Positions 10,409 through 21,176 of a DNA stretch of 64,000 nucleotides are shown piece by piece (positions within the stretch are counted from its first letter, which is position 1; every line of letters starts with the position of its first letter). The position numbers were made by a program, and so were the translations under genes. Source of the DNA: Closterium sp. Naga37s-1. Taxonomy: Eukaryota; Streptophyta; Zygnematophyceae; Desmidiales; Closteriaceae. The notes under the pieces are model-generated. The model was given only the letters and a program-made list of their open reading frames with translations. It was not told the origin of the DNA and did no database searches. Location: positions 198,501 to 262,500 of the forward strand of contig CANJKZ010000783.1 in NCBI GenBank assembly GCA_947471745.1, written 5' to 3'.

Positions 10409-11536
10409 GCGCATTTTTTTTTTTGGCGTTTTTCATCCCGCCGTGCGCTCGGGGCGTGCGCCGGTTTTCTGCCCGCCGTGCGCCCCGAGGCGCGCGGCGG
10501 TTTCCTGCCCGTCGTGGCGCCCCCGGGGACATGCGCGCTGCCCTCCGTCGTCCTCCTCCCGTCGCCTCGTCGCGGCGCCCTGGGGGCCCGCGCGCCGGCC
10601 CCTCCCGTCGCCTCGTCGCGGCGCCTTGGGGGCCCGCGCGTCCCCCCCCCTCTCGTCGTCTCGTCGCGGCACCTTGGAGGCCCGCGCGTCGCCCCCCCTC
10701 CCGTCGCCTCGTCGCGGTGCCTTGGGGGCCCGCGCGCCGCCCCCTCCCGTCGCCTCGTCGCGGCGCCTTGGGGGCCCGCGCGCGGCCCCTCCCGTCGCCC
10801 GTCGAGCCGCCCTCGGGGGCCCGTGCACGGCCCCCCCTCCCGTCACCCGCCGTGGCGCCCTCGGGGGGCCCGCGCCCTGCTTCTTCGTGGCGCCCAGGAG
10901 ACACCCCGCCGCCTCCCTTTCCCTCCGTGAACCGCCCCTGCTGTTTCCCCCGCTCCTGCCTGCGTTAGGGTTTGGGGGTGGCGGGCATGGGGGTGACCGG
11001 TGTGGGTAACCAACAGCTCCTCCTCCTCCTCCTCCGTCTCCCACTGCTGCAGCTGCCGCTGAGGGGGGTGGGTGTGTGGGAGCCGAGGGTTTAGGGTTTA
11101 AGGGGGGTGATGGGGGAGTGGAGCTAGGGGTGCAGCAGGGGGTGTGTGGAAAGGAGGTGGGACTGTTTGGGGAGGCTGAGAGGAGGCCGCTGTCGTGTCG
11201 TGTGCAGCGCCTGTAGTCCGGAGCCGTCGCGCTCTCGGTAGCCCAGAGAGCCTTGCTGTGCCAGTCGCCTGTGGGTCCGTTGCTCCTGCCGCTCGTCGTA
11301 GCCGCGGAGCCAGATACTCCCGTAGTCCGGTGCCCTCGTGCGCTCGGTAGCCACTGTGCCAGTCCTCCTGTTGCCCGTGTGTCTGCAGCTTCAGCCGTCG
11401 TCTCCCATCTTCTCTCCCTTCACAATTCCTCCTCCTCACTTGCCCTCTGTGATCGCCTCTAGCTTTGCTTATAATTGTGGACTATTACTATGCTTGCTCA
11501 TTGTGCTGATTACACCCCACTTTGGCTATGGGGGTT

Positions 11537-11679
11537 TGTCAGAATGTTATAATTGTCTAGCCTTCAGTGGGGTACTCTATAGCGAGTACAACCCAATTAG
11601 GGTTTCCTATATGTATGCCAACTGCTGCTAGTGCAAATTCTCCTTTGTTCATTTCTCCTTCTGACTGCTGTTTCTGTCA
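11537..11679 (+). repeat. 3' LTR of A2
   Basis: 143 bp, TGTCAGAATG...TTTCTGTCA, preceded by GGCTATGGGGGTT (polypurine tract). Confidence 0.85.
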
Positions 11680-14435
11680 TTCCCTTGTCCACTTCGTCCT
11701 TGACGAAGAAGTACTCCAGCGCAATGTATTTGGTGTGGTTGAAGAATCCTGGTTTGTTCGCGATTCGGGTCGCGCCCTGGTTATCGCAGTTCAGGCGAAA
11801 AGTTGGCGAGGCTGGGATTTTCGCTTCTTGCAGAAGTTCCCGTAGGTAAAGTCGTTCGCGAACTGCTGCTGTCGCGGCGATGAATTCAGCTTCAGCCATT
11901 GACATGGCAATCAGCTTCTGCTTTTGCGAGTTCCACGAGATTGGTCACGTCGGTTCGAGGCGGAACACGAACCCAGTCCTGGACCGTTGATTGTCGGGGT
12001 CAGCTACGTGATCAACGTCCGCGTAGCCGATGAGGTTGAAGGACGGGGTTGCCAATATTGAGTAGTAGAGCCCGAAGTTGGGCGTGGAGATGAAAAACTG
12101 CAGGGCGCGCTGAAGGTCTAGAAGATTCTCAGCTGTTTGTTTGCAAGAGTACTGGGCGAGTTGACTCGCGATGTAGGAAATGTTTAGCCTGCATGTTACT
12201 GAGGCAAAGAGCAGGCATCTCAGCTGCTGTTGGTAAGTCTAAATTCTAGCAGGGGACAGGGTTTTGTTGTCAAGTTTGTGGTTCGGTCTGGGAGTGCGGT
12301 AAGAGGTGGAAAGTGGTGCAGGCATGATTTTGAAGCGTTTGCCATGTTCCTCTGCGTATTTGGCTGCCGAGAGGTGAATGGCTTCTGGCACGTAGGAGAT
12401 GTTAAGACCAAGGAACTGTTTCGTGTTGTGGTTGCAGGTGATGTCGACCCTCGCCGCTAGGTTCTTTTCGAACTGTTCGAGCAGCTCGTTGCTTGATCAT
12501 GTATAGAGAAAAGCGTCGACGTAGACCGTGAGAACGATGTAGTCGCCGCAGAAATCTTGGCGGTACATTCCTAGATCGTGGGGTAGTTGCTTGAAACCTA
12601 TCTCAAGCAGAATGTTATGCAGATACTTCTGTCAGAGCCTCGGCGCCTGTTTGATCCCGTAGAGGGATTTTCGCAGCTGGCACATACGTAAATCCCCTTC
12701 ATCGTATATGTGTGGCTGCTCCACATATATCACCCCACCCACCAACGCATTAACGAATGTGTATTTTACGTCGATTTGACAAAGCGGTAAGTGTCTTGTG
12801 GCGGCGATGGCGAGTAGGATTCTAACGGAAGTGTGGCTGCTGTCTGTTGTTTGGTCGAAGTCGATGCCGTGCCTCTGATTGTAGCTGCACACAACCAAAT
12901 ATGCATTCAAGAGCTCGATCGTGCTGTCCGATGCGGTCTTCACGCGGAAGACCCATTTGCCGGAGAGGATTCTTCTCCGCTTGATTGGCGCACGGTTGAC
13001 GAGCACCCAGGTGTCGTGAGATTCGAGCGCATCGATTTCTGCATCCATTGCCTCGCGCCACTCCTTGCTATGGTTTGCTATGGGGTCCTGTGAGCGCTTG
13101 GCGCAGATTTTTGGGCTCGCGGCACGAGGCGCTGTTGAGGTAGCGGCGTGAAGTCATAGTAGCTGCAGCCCTGAGATGGTGCTGTTGTGGCGATGAACGT
13201 CATCGTCATCACTATCTGGCTTAGGTCGTGGTGGCGGCACGAGATCTTTGCCGCTTCCTCCTGCTCCGCCGACTCCTCCTCCTAATGGCTCCTCGTCATC
13301 GTCGTCGCTGTTGTAGCGATCGACACTCGTGTATTTGCCGGTGGTGTCCTGTTCCAGGATGGCCATGACGGCTTCGTCTTCGGGCGTGGCATTGCTGTGC
13401 TCGTCATTTGCATAAACGTGATTTGCGTTTGTGTGCTCATTTTCGTGGAATTGTGCGAGGTTGAGCCGCTCTTAGAAAATGACGTCACGCGCGTTTGTGA
13501 TCTTCTGGCTGAGCAGGTCCAAAATGACCCATGCCTTGTATTCGTGGCCAATGCCAAGGTGAATTTCTCAGCGCGCGCAGCTTGCGAATCTGAATATGGT
13601 TGAAGTTGGCAGGCAAAACTGCACCACGCACACCCAGAGGCGGATCATGGAGATCTTGCCCTTGGTGCCTATCTACTTCACGTGTGGGGACAGGTTGCCT
13701 GTGATGGCAGTGGTTTAGAGGAGATCGTGCACTCGTAAGGCATGGCGCATTGCGTATGTCTAGTATGTCGGGGGAATCTTCGATTCCTTCAGTCGCGCCC
13801 GCACCTTCGTCACGAGCGTGCAGTTTGTGCACTCAGCGACACCTTGCTGGTGCGCGTAGGGGAGGGAGATGCGGTGCTCGATTCCTTTATACGCTAGGTA
13901 ATCCTGTAGCTCCTTGCTGCGGAAGTCTGCTGTATTGTCCGATTGCTAGATCTTTGGTTTCCTCCCTTATTGCCGCTGCGCGTGCGCCGGCTAGAGGAAG
14001 AAGACCTCGTACGCCCTTCTGTGGTGTTCAACGTTGACGACCCATACGTAGCGAGTTCCCGCATCAACGAACATGAGCGCATCAACTGTTCGTCGTTGAG
14101 CCCGCAGTGGCCGACAACGAGGATCACTATATACCTCGTGCAGCTTAGGGTAACGTTTGGTTCCTGGTTCCAGTAGAGGAAATGGCTGATGCGCCTTCGG
14201 GGTAGACTGTGCAGTTGCGCCGCTGTTGTCTGCTGAGTGCTGAGTATCGGGATGAGGTTGTTCCACGAATTGTCGAGCACCGAGATGATATTGGTGCATT
14301 GCTGCATCTGCGACACCGTGCTGCCCGCCGCTGCCATCCTCGCATAAGTGTCCTTGATCTTATCAAGGATCCGCTTCACATCGTCTCCCGGTCGCATGGA
14401 GAGGGCAGCCAGCTCCTTCTCCAACACAATCACCA
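11680..14435 (-). mobile_element. Copia-H, old broken Ty1/copia element (main body)
   Basis: A minus-strand Ty1/copia fossil. Visible parts, from 5' to 3' on the minus strand, are: a gag UBN2-like segment (about 14,430-14,200); an integrase-like piece (about 14,120-13,990, ALMFVDAGTRYVWV); an acidic linker (13,154-13,366); the start of RT (12,632-13,048, WVFRVKT and SLYGIKQAPRL); and RNase H (11,685-11,905, MSMAEAEFIAATAAVRERLYL and DNQGATRIANKPGFFNHTKYI). It continues past A1 and A2 to about 5.5 kb. It is badly decayed, with many breaks and no recognisable 5' LTR, and is older than everything inserted in it. Confidence 0.75.
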
Positions 14436-15253
14436 TCAGCAGCGTCGACGACGTCGCAAAAACCAAGTCGACGACGTATACGAGGATGTAGAACGGCGGC
14501 AGCAAAGTGTCGGTGCGCAGAAACAACGACGGGTCAGCAGTCGAAGGAGCAAACCCAAGAGCTGCAAGCGTCGTCCTTAGTCTGTCGTGCCACTCGTGGG
14601 GCGCCTGGCGGAGACTGTAGACTGGCCACCTGAGGCTCCACTGGGTACCTGCAGGTTACGACCCAGTGAAGCCAGGTGGGTGGCGCAGCCAGATCTCCTC
14701 GTGCAGGCTGCCCTGTAAGAAAGTTGTGCTGAAGTCAAGAGAGTGAAGCTCGTAGTCATGCTAAGCGGCGACGTATAGCAGCACCCGAAGAGTGGTCATC
14801 TTCGGGGTAGGGGAGAAGGTCTGGAAGAAGTAAACTCCCTGTCGCTGACCAAAGCCTCATGCAACGTAATGCGCCTTGAAGGCAGGCGGAGAACCCGGCG
14901 GCCGCTTCACCCTGAAAATCCACATGCCATCGACTATGTTTGCCCAAGGAGGGGAACTGCATCGACGTAAGTGCCTGTGGACTTCCAGGATGCCATCTCT
15001 GCGTTCATGGCTGTCTGCCACCGAGAGGAGTAATCACCCGCGATTGCCTCTGCGTAAGAGCGCAGGGTCGGATTGTCTGGTGCATCCAGGTCTCCCTCAG
15101 GTGCAAGCAGCATGGACACGAGATGAGGTACAGCAGCTGCAAAACACTCAAAGTCCTCGTGCCTGTCCTCAAGGATGTCCGTGCCAAGAGCACACTCACC
15201 CCCGACGGACGGAGGATAGTCAAACTCAGACTCAGCAACAAGAATAGCGGCAG

Positions 15254-15376
15254 TCAACATATATTTCATATGTTGTAGTTGGTTTAGTCTAGGTGTTACT
15301 GTTTTGCCCTACCTCTAGATTAGGGTTTAATATATATTGTTTGTAACTTTGTCATTCTAGTCAATTCTTACATTGT
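15254..15376. repeat. 123-bp AT-rich insert in S3
   Basis: An AT-rich segment (TCAACATATATTTCATATG...CTTACATTGT) in otherwise GC-rich copia sequence. It is flanked by GGCAG on both sides (15249-15253 and 15377-15381), and S1, S2 and S4 lack it at the same place. It is probably a tiny transposon relic or solo LTR. I could not identify the family, and terminal inverted repeats are not clear. Confidence 0.5.
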
Positions 15377-15799
15377 GGCAGCGGCGTAGTCAAGACGACA
15401 GGCGGCAGCAAAGTCGACAAGCTCAGCAACTAGGGCAGACGCAGCAGCGGACTCAAATGAAGGGTCAGTGACCACAGTGGCTAGAAAACGTGTGACAGTA
15501 CGACTGGTAGCACGAACTAAGTCAGACTCAGGGTCCAGACCATCAGCGAGAGAGGATGCAGGAGGAGACGGCATGGGAACTCGCAGTGGAACAGAGGAAG
15601 GACAAAGTGTCATAAGGTGAGTGTCGGGGACGAGAGGAGGACGCGGACGCGGAACACGACGACCAGTGCGACCAGCGCGAATAGGCGAGGCAGGGCGAGA
15701 CGCGGGCTCACAACGCTATGTAAGAGAGTCTGTCTGCTCAGTGTAAGGAGAAGGAGTAGGCAGTGGGGAGGCTAGCTGTAACTGTGGCTGCGACTGGTT

Positions 15800-16690
15800 A
15801 GGCGGTGGACACAGTAGAGGTGGGGTAAGGGGTCAGTAGAAGACAAAAGACCAAGAACCTAGCGAAGCAGTGGAATGAAGTACGGTCGTGGCCGCACCGT
15901 GCCTCCAGCACCAGTACCGACAGCTTCCGTACCCCCAGCGCCATCACCTCCATCTCTAGGGTCTCCAGGTCCAGCGACTGCAGCTCCAGGGTCTCCACCT
16001 CTAGCGTCTGCAGCACCACCAGCTCGAGAAGCTCAGTACCTCCAGTACAAGCACCTCCGGGACCAGTAGCTCCAGCACCTCCACCAGCAGCAGCAGCACC
16101 AGCTCCGGCAGCTCCAGTACCTCCAGTACGAGTATCTCCAGGACCAACAGCTCCAGCACCTCTAGCAGCAGCAGCACCACCAGCTCCAGCAGCTCCTGTA
16201 CGTCCAGCACGAGCACCTCCAGGACCAGCAGCTCCAGTACCTCCGGTACCTTTAGATCGAGCAGGATCGCTAGAACCTCCAGCACTAGCAGCTCCAGTGC
16301 CTCCAGCGGCAGTGTCTCCAGTGGCAGCCCCCCCAGCTCCAGCAGTGCCACTCCGAAGGCGGGTGCGCCGAGCAAACCACTCGCGCAGCTGAAGTGGAGA
16401 GAGGGGCTCGCGCCATGATGAGGCACCAGTAGGGCCTCCAATAGACACAGTACCTCTAGGCTCAGCACCCCCAGACTCAGAACCCCCAGACTCTGCACGC
16501 TCAGGCTCAGCACCCCCATGCTCCGCACCCTCAGACTCAGCAACCCCAAGCTCAGCACCCCTAGGCTCTGCACGCTCAGGCTCAGCACCCCCAGGCTCCC
16601 CACCCTCAGAGTCAGCAACCCCAGGCTCAGCACCCCCAGGCTCCGCACGCTCAGGCTCAGCACCCCCAGACGTAGCACCTATAGCAGCAC
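15800..16690 (-). repeat. Gly/Ala-rich coding repeats of the Copia-S pol linker
   Basis: Short imperfect tandem units (plus-strand AGCTCCAGCACCTCC and CTCAGCACCCCCAGGCT types) encode a Gly-Ala-Thr-rich then Gly-Ala-Glu-Pro-rich linker between integrase and RT. The same arrays are found in S1 (48330-49100), S2 (59550-60210) and S4 (10150-10400). These are coding microsatellites of the element, not host genes. An LREW(F/Y)ARR motif is embedded near 16,370. Confidence 0.65.
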
Positions 16691-18020
16691 CCCTCCAGCA
16701 GCACCAGAGTCGACAGCTACCACGACAGGCTCAGCCAAGGGGAGTGGGTCAATCTGAGGCACACCTGAGGGAGCAGGACCCTGAGGGGGGAGGGGGTCTA
16801 CCGGAGGAGGACCTGGTGTGAGGAAGAGCGGCGGGGGGGGGGGGGAGAGGGGCAGTGTGGTAGGGGAAGAGACAGTAAAAGGGAACCGACTCGTCAAACG
16901 TGACATCCTGAGAGGGCAGGAAACGGCGCGAGGTGGGGTGGTAAAACTGCCAGCCAGGCGCGTCAGGGGGAAAGCTAAGGAAGATGCAGAGAATGGCGCA
17001 GGAGGAGAGATTATCCGCGGAAGTATTGTGGACAAAGACACGAGAACCCCAGACCAAGAACACCGACGCATCGCCAACCTCCCCCATCCAACGCAGTGTA
17101 GGCGAGGTCTCCGGCAAGGAGATACGGGGTCAGAGGGTTGAGCTAATGCGCAGCGTACCGGACCGCAAAAGGCCACAGAAAATGGGGAGCAGCCGCATGG
17201 ATCATGGAGGTACGAGCAACCTCCATGACTAAGCCAATGCGACGCTCAGCAACCCCATTCTGCTGCGGAGAGGCCGGAAGCATGAACGACTGGCGGATGC
17301 CCTCCCCACGACAAAAGTCCCGCAAGAGGTCGGAGGAAAACTCACCTCCTCTGTCAGAGTGCAGACACAGGACCGGAAGGTCCGTGTGAAACCGCTCGCG
17401 GAGCTGGAGACGGACATCGCGGATCCAAGGGATCAATAGATCAGGGACCTCCCCCTTGCTGCGCAAGGGAAAGACCGTGGTGTAACGCGAGTGGTCGTCA
17501 ACAAACAGCAGAAAGTATCGCTTGCGGCCCTGTCCACGAACGCGGGCTGGGCCCCATACGTCCATGTGGAGAGTCTGCAGGGGAGAAGTCGTCGGGGGAA
17601 ATGTGGAGGAGTGAGGAGCGGCGCGCTACCACCCCTCAACACAAGGAAGGCAGGGAGGGGCAGGCGAGGGTGGGAGGGGTGGCAGAGACCTGGGAAGACC
17701 AAAGGCAAGGAGGCGAGAGTGCATGCCATGGAGGCGTGGCTAGGAGGGGTGACCAAGGCGGTGGTGCCAAAGAAGAGTCTGGTGCGATAGGAGGCGACAC
17801 GAACAAAGGGCTGCTAGCTGACCTGATGCGGACACCTGACCAGACGCAGCTACTTGAGGAGGCTCAGTAGTCAGTGTGTACCGACTCGACCCAGGCCATA
17901 GGGTGAACGTGGACAGGTGACGGCCCGTCCGTGTACACGTGCAGATCGACACACGCTGACCCCCAGGAGTGGTGGTAGTGACCATCGCATCCTAGAGGGC
18001 AACGGTACTCACCAAGTTCG

Positions 18021-18158
18021 TGTCAGAATCCCAACCACTAGACCATTGGGATAAAAGGGCTTGTTAAGTAGCGGGTCAGTGCGCCCATAACCCCCCAGGC
18101 CAACGTGCCTGTAACCCTTCCCTAGGATCAATCGGGGATCACCAGTGGACCTCTGACA
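18021..18158 (-). repeat. 3' LTR of the mini element
   Basis: 138 bp. On the minus strand it reads TGTCAGAGGTCC...GGGATTCTGACA, with 7-bp inverted ends TGTCAGA/TCTGACA. It contains a TTTT (complement of 18053-18056) that the other LTR lacks. Confidence 0.9.
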
Positions 18159-18191
18159 CCCCCCCGCACTAGGATGCCGGAAGTGCATACA

Positions 18192-18252
18192 CCGGGATTC
18201 GAACCCGAGACCTTCGCTCTGATACCATGTCAGAATCCCAACCACTAGACCA
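18192..18252 (-). promoter_or_regulatory. tRNA-like pol III promoter spanning LTR end, primer site and interior
   Basis: On the minus strand, the A box TGGTCTAGTGG is the complement of 18242-18252 and the B box GGTTCGAATCC is the complement of 18195-18205, 47 nt start to start. A D-arm-like hairpin can form. So can a 5-bp TCTGA/TCAGA stem with a 7-nt loop (18218-18234), made from the LTR end and the primer site, and a T-arm TCGGG/CCCGG with loop TTCGAAT (18192-18208). No acceptor stem forms. The A-box region resembles plant tRNA-Pro/Glu. Pol III use is inferred. Confidence 0.6.
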
Positions 18253-18365
18253 TTGGGATAACAGGGCTTGTTAAGTAGCGGATCAGTGCGCCCATAACCC
18301 CCCAGGCCAACGTGCCTGTAACCCTTCCCTAGGATCAATCGGGGATCACCAGTGGACCTCTGACA
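18228..18365 (-). repeat. 5' LTR of the mini element
   Basis: 138 bp. It is identified as the 5' LTR because the primer site lies at its inner edge (18216-18227). It differs from the 3' LTR at two positions. Confidence 0.9.
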
Positions 18366-20394
18366 GTTCGTAGAGAACGAGGGGAGGTGAAGACCTGAGA
18401 GTGAGCCGGACGGAACCGCCGGACACGGGAGAACTAAGGAGGAACGTGCAAGAACAGGGCCCCCTGAGGGGTCAGCCACTCTGACTGCAACAGGTGCAGG
18501 GAGTGGTGTGACTGTGGTACTATCGCGAAAGAAATAGCGGGAAGCACTTGAGTCAAGCGTGAAGGTGTGCAAGGCCTCAGGAGGCGCAGTACTAGGAAGA
18601 GCGCATGCACTAGCACCTAGAGCAGCATCCTCTATACCTGGGTCGGGCGGCATACACGGGTAACAGTCGGCCTTAGCAGTAACAGTAAAAGCATACATGG
18701 TAGCAAGGATAGCATCATAGTCAAGAGCAAAGATATCCACACCCTGCCTAAGCAGCTCTAGCCAGCGGGGGAGCTCAGTCGCGTCGGAAAACTCTGCGCG
18801 CAGCGGGACTATGTGTGACCAACCTTCCCGCATGTCTGACCAGCTCGGTCACCTGTGCGAATGACGTACTGGCAGCAAACACTACCCCCAGACGCCCCAC
18901 GCTGAGCAAACCACTCACGAAGCTCCTGAGGCGTAGGGGTCTTACGTGGACGCTGCTGCTGCTGCCTCTGACCACCGCCAGAACCTCCCCTCTGACTGGT
19001 TCCACCCCGGCCACCAACACTCCCACTACCGCCACTACTGCCGCCACTACCACTCCCACTGCCGCCACCACTGCCGCCACCAACGCCTCTACTCCCACCA
19101 CCACTCCCCCCGCCACCACTGCCACCTCCACCGCCTCCACCGCCTCCACCACCGCCTCCACCGCTGCCACCCCCACCACCCTTGCCTCCCTTGCCCCTGC
19201 CGATGCGGCGCCTCCCACTAGGAGCAGACGCAGCCCCGACCTCCTCAGCACAAAGGAAGTCAATAGCAGCAGCAAAAGCGTAGGAGGGGGCAAGGGGGGA
19301 GGGGGAACACCCCTCAAAGAAGGGAGTGCGAGGAGTGCCACGAGCAGCACCTACAGCGACTATGCTAGACTAAGCTGCAAGGAGGTGCTTCTCGAGCAGG
19401 TCGACAGTGAGGTCCGTGGGGTCCATGGCGAGATAAGAGGTCCCTCACTGCGCTAAGAGAGTCAGGGAGGCGCGTGACTATGAAGTAGAGAGCGATGAAC
19501 ATGGGGGAAGGGTTCTTGTCTAGAAACTTGGTGGGAAGCGCGGCTCAGTAGCGAGTGTCACTGGTACGGAGGTGGGTGACTAGGTCGTCGACTGTGGCAA
19601 AGGCGGACAGCTTGGGAAAAAGGTAGGGCAGTATAAGGCGGCTGAGAGCAGCAGTGGCAGGAGAGGAGTAACCAGCAATTACAGCGTCGTATAGGGCTTT
19701 AGCAATCTTGTGTTGGCCAAAGTGAGCGTGTTCGGCTAACGGCAGGTGGTTGCGAACGGCTACGCGAGCAACAGCGTCACGGGTAAGCCACTGTGAGCGA
19801 GTCGCACTGTCAGCTGTGTCGGGAGGGGCGAGAGAGGCTCTAGATGTGTGGTCAAAGAACGAAACGGTGTCTCTAGAATCGCTCAGTAAGATATCAAGCC
19901 TCGTATCGAACTGGATCGGACGGCCCTCAAGATCGAAGGTGAGAACGCTGAAAGTAGCCATAGCGAGCAGAGCAGGGCGGCGCGGGACCAGCAGGGCAGC
20001 ACGCAGGCAAGGCAGTGCGGCGCGCAGGCAGCAAGACGGCGCGACGAGCAGGGCGGCGCGCGGGCACTAGGAAAGCGCGCAGGGCAGGGCAAGGCGGCGC
20101 TCGGCCAGGGAAGGGCGGTCGGTCAAAGAGAAAGACATTATCCTTGCTATCGCTCATTAGGAACAGCTGCAGGTCATCGAGCCAGGTCTCAAACTAAATC
20201 GGGCGGCCCTCAGTATCGAATAACAGAACGCGGCGGGTGGCCATAGCTGCTGGCTCGGGATTGGCAGGGCAGAGCGATTGCAGGCAAGCAGCAGTAGCAA
20301 CAGCAGTAGCACTAGCAGCAGCAATTGTAGAAGCAGCAGTGCAGCAGTAGAAACCGGTCTGCCAGGCAACTAGGCAGCGCGGCGCGGCTCAGCA

Positions 20395-20900
20395 GGGCGG
20401 CTCGGCTCGGGTAGTGCGGCGTGGCTCGGGCGGTGCAGCGCGGCTCGGGCGGTGCAGCGCGGCTCGGGCGGTGCAGCGCAGCTCGGGCACGGCAGGGCAG
20501 TGCGGCGCTGGCAGCTGCAGCAGCATAGCAATGGCTGCAACGCTGGCAGGGCGGGCAGGGCGCAGGGCAGCGCGTGCAGGGCGCTTAGGGCCGTGCACTG
20601 ACTGTGCAAGCAGATCGCGGGCGGGGCGGGCCTTAGGGGCAGCGCGCAGGCAACGCCAGCGGCGCGCGGCGCGCGAGCAGGGCGTGTAGTGCGCGGGCAG
20701 GGCGCCGGCTGTGCAGGCAGTGCGCGGGCAAGGCAGGCCGCGCGCGGGCAGCACCAGCAGCAGCGTGCGGGCAGCAGCAGCAGCGCGCGGGCAGCACAGG
20801 CAGTGCGCGGACTGTGCAGGCAGCTGGCAGGCAGGGCGCGCGAAGGCCTGAGGAAGCGCGCTAGCAGGGCAGCGCGAGCAGGCCGCTAGCAGGGCAGCGA
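20395..20900. repeat. GC-rich short tandem repeats in the S3 leader
   Basis: Imperfect units around GGCTCGGGCGGTGCAGCGC (about 18 bp, 20,400-20,480), followed by GCGCGGGCAG/CAGGGCGCG-type words. They lie between the S3 5' LTR and gag. They match the position, though not the exact sequence, of the GC-rich leader arrays in S1 and S2. The gag N-terminus also appears twice, near 19,961 and near 20,242, which points to an internal duplication. Confidence 0.55.
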
Positions 20901-21043
20901 GCGGGTCGTGCGCTAGGCAGCTGTGCAGGCAGCGCAATGGGTAGTGCAAGCAGGGAAGGGCAGTACGGGTAACATGGTAATCGCAGTCGGAATGGTGGGC
21001 CTGAAAAAAAAGCCGGTCCTACGGACCTACTGCTCTGAAACCA

Positions 21044-21176
21044 TGTCAGAATGAGAAGCTAGAATGACTGCATTGAAAGAATTGTGGGTACAAATATTAA
21101 CCCTAACATTGGGTTGTACCCCATATGAGCTACCCCACTATAGCCTACACAGAACTACCACATATATAGTTTGATA
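21044..21176 (-). repeat. 5' LTR of S3
   Basis: About 133 bp. On the minus strand it ends CATTCTGACA just before TGGTTTCAGAGC. It shares GGCTATAGTGGGGTA and TTTGTACCCA blocks with the Copia-S LTRs. Confidence 0.7.

Larger units (their letters stand above)
7537..11679 (+). mobile_element. Non-autonomous LTR element A2, carrying an inserted antisense copia copy
   Basis: Bounded by LTRs 7537-7678 and 11537-11679 (about 142 bp), with a perfect 5-bp duplication TTCCC (7532-7536 and 11680-11684). The primer site TGGTATCAGAGC (7679-7690) is an exact initiator-Met match. The interior outside the nested insert is GC-rich and resembles A1 and A3, including the CTGCCCGCCGTGCGCCCCGA units at about 10,470-10,500 and the 3' half at 11,010-11,530. 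Without the insert the element would be about 1.5 kb, the same size as A1 and A3. No own coding domain is seen. The LTRs differ by about 3%, so it is somewhat older than A1. Confidence 0.85.
18021..18365 (-). mobile_element. 345-bp miniature LTR element (TRIM) with tRNA-like promoter
   Basis: Two 138-bp LTRs (18021-18158 and 18228-18365) flank a 69-bp interior, and GTTCG is duplicated on both sides (18016-18020 and 18366-18370). On the minus strand the primer site TGGTATCAGAGC (complement of 18216-18227) abuts the 5' LTR exactly, and a GCGGGGGGG tract abuts the 3' LTR. It has no coding function. An A-box-like TGGTCTAGTGG in the 5' LTR and a B box GGTTCGAATCC in the interior lie 47 nt apart, as in tRNA genes. 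The LTRs differ at 2 of 138 positions. It looks whole for its class and sits in the protease region of S3. Confidence 0.88.
14436..21176 (-). mobile_element. Copia-S copy S3, broken
   Basis: A minus-strand copia fossil. The 5' LTR is 21044-21176, with a TGGTTTCAGAGC primer site just inside it. Gag follows (19,545-19,961; then 18,775-19,350 with its Gly-rich tail), then protease (TFTLDSSASRYFF, about 18,540), integrase (17,143-17,565, [21 protein letters not shown]), a Gly/Ala-rich linker (15,798-16,678) and RT pieces to 14,436, where it abuts Copia-H gag. The 3' LTR is absent. A 345-bp mini LTR element (18021-18365) and a 123-bp AT-rich insert (15254-15376) interrupt it. Many breaks; older than S1 and S2. 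Confidence 0.78.

Noticed and set aside
18195-18252. A functional tRNA gene
   Set aside because: A and B boxes and three arms can be drawn, but no acceptor stem forms, the loop lacks U33, and the segment lies across an LTR/primer-site junction. It is better read as a pol III-type promoter in a mini LTR element.
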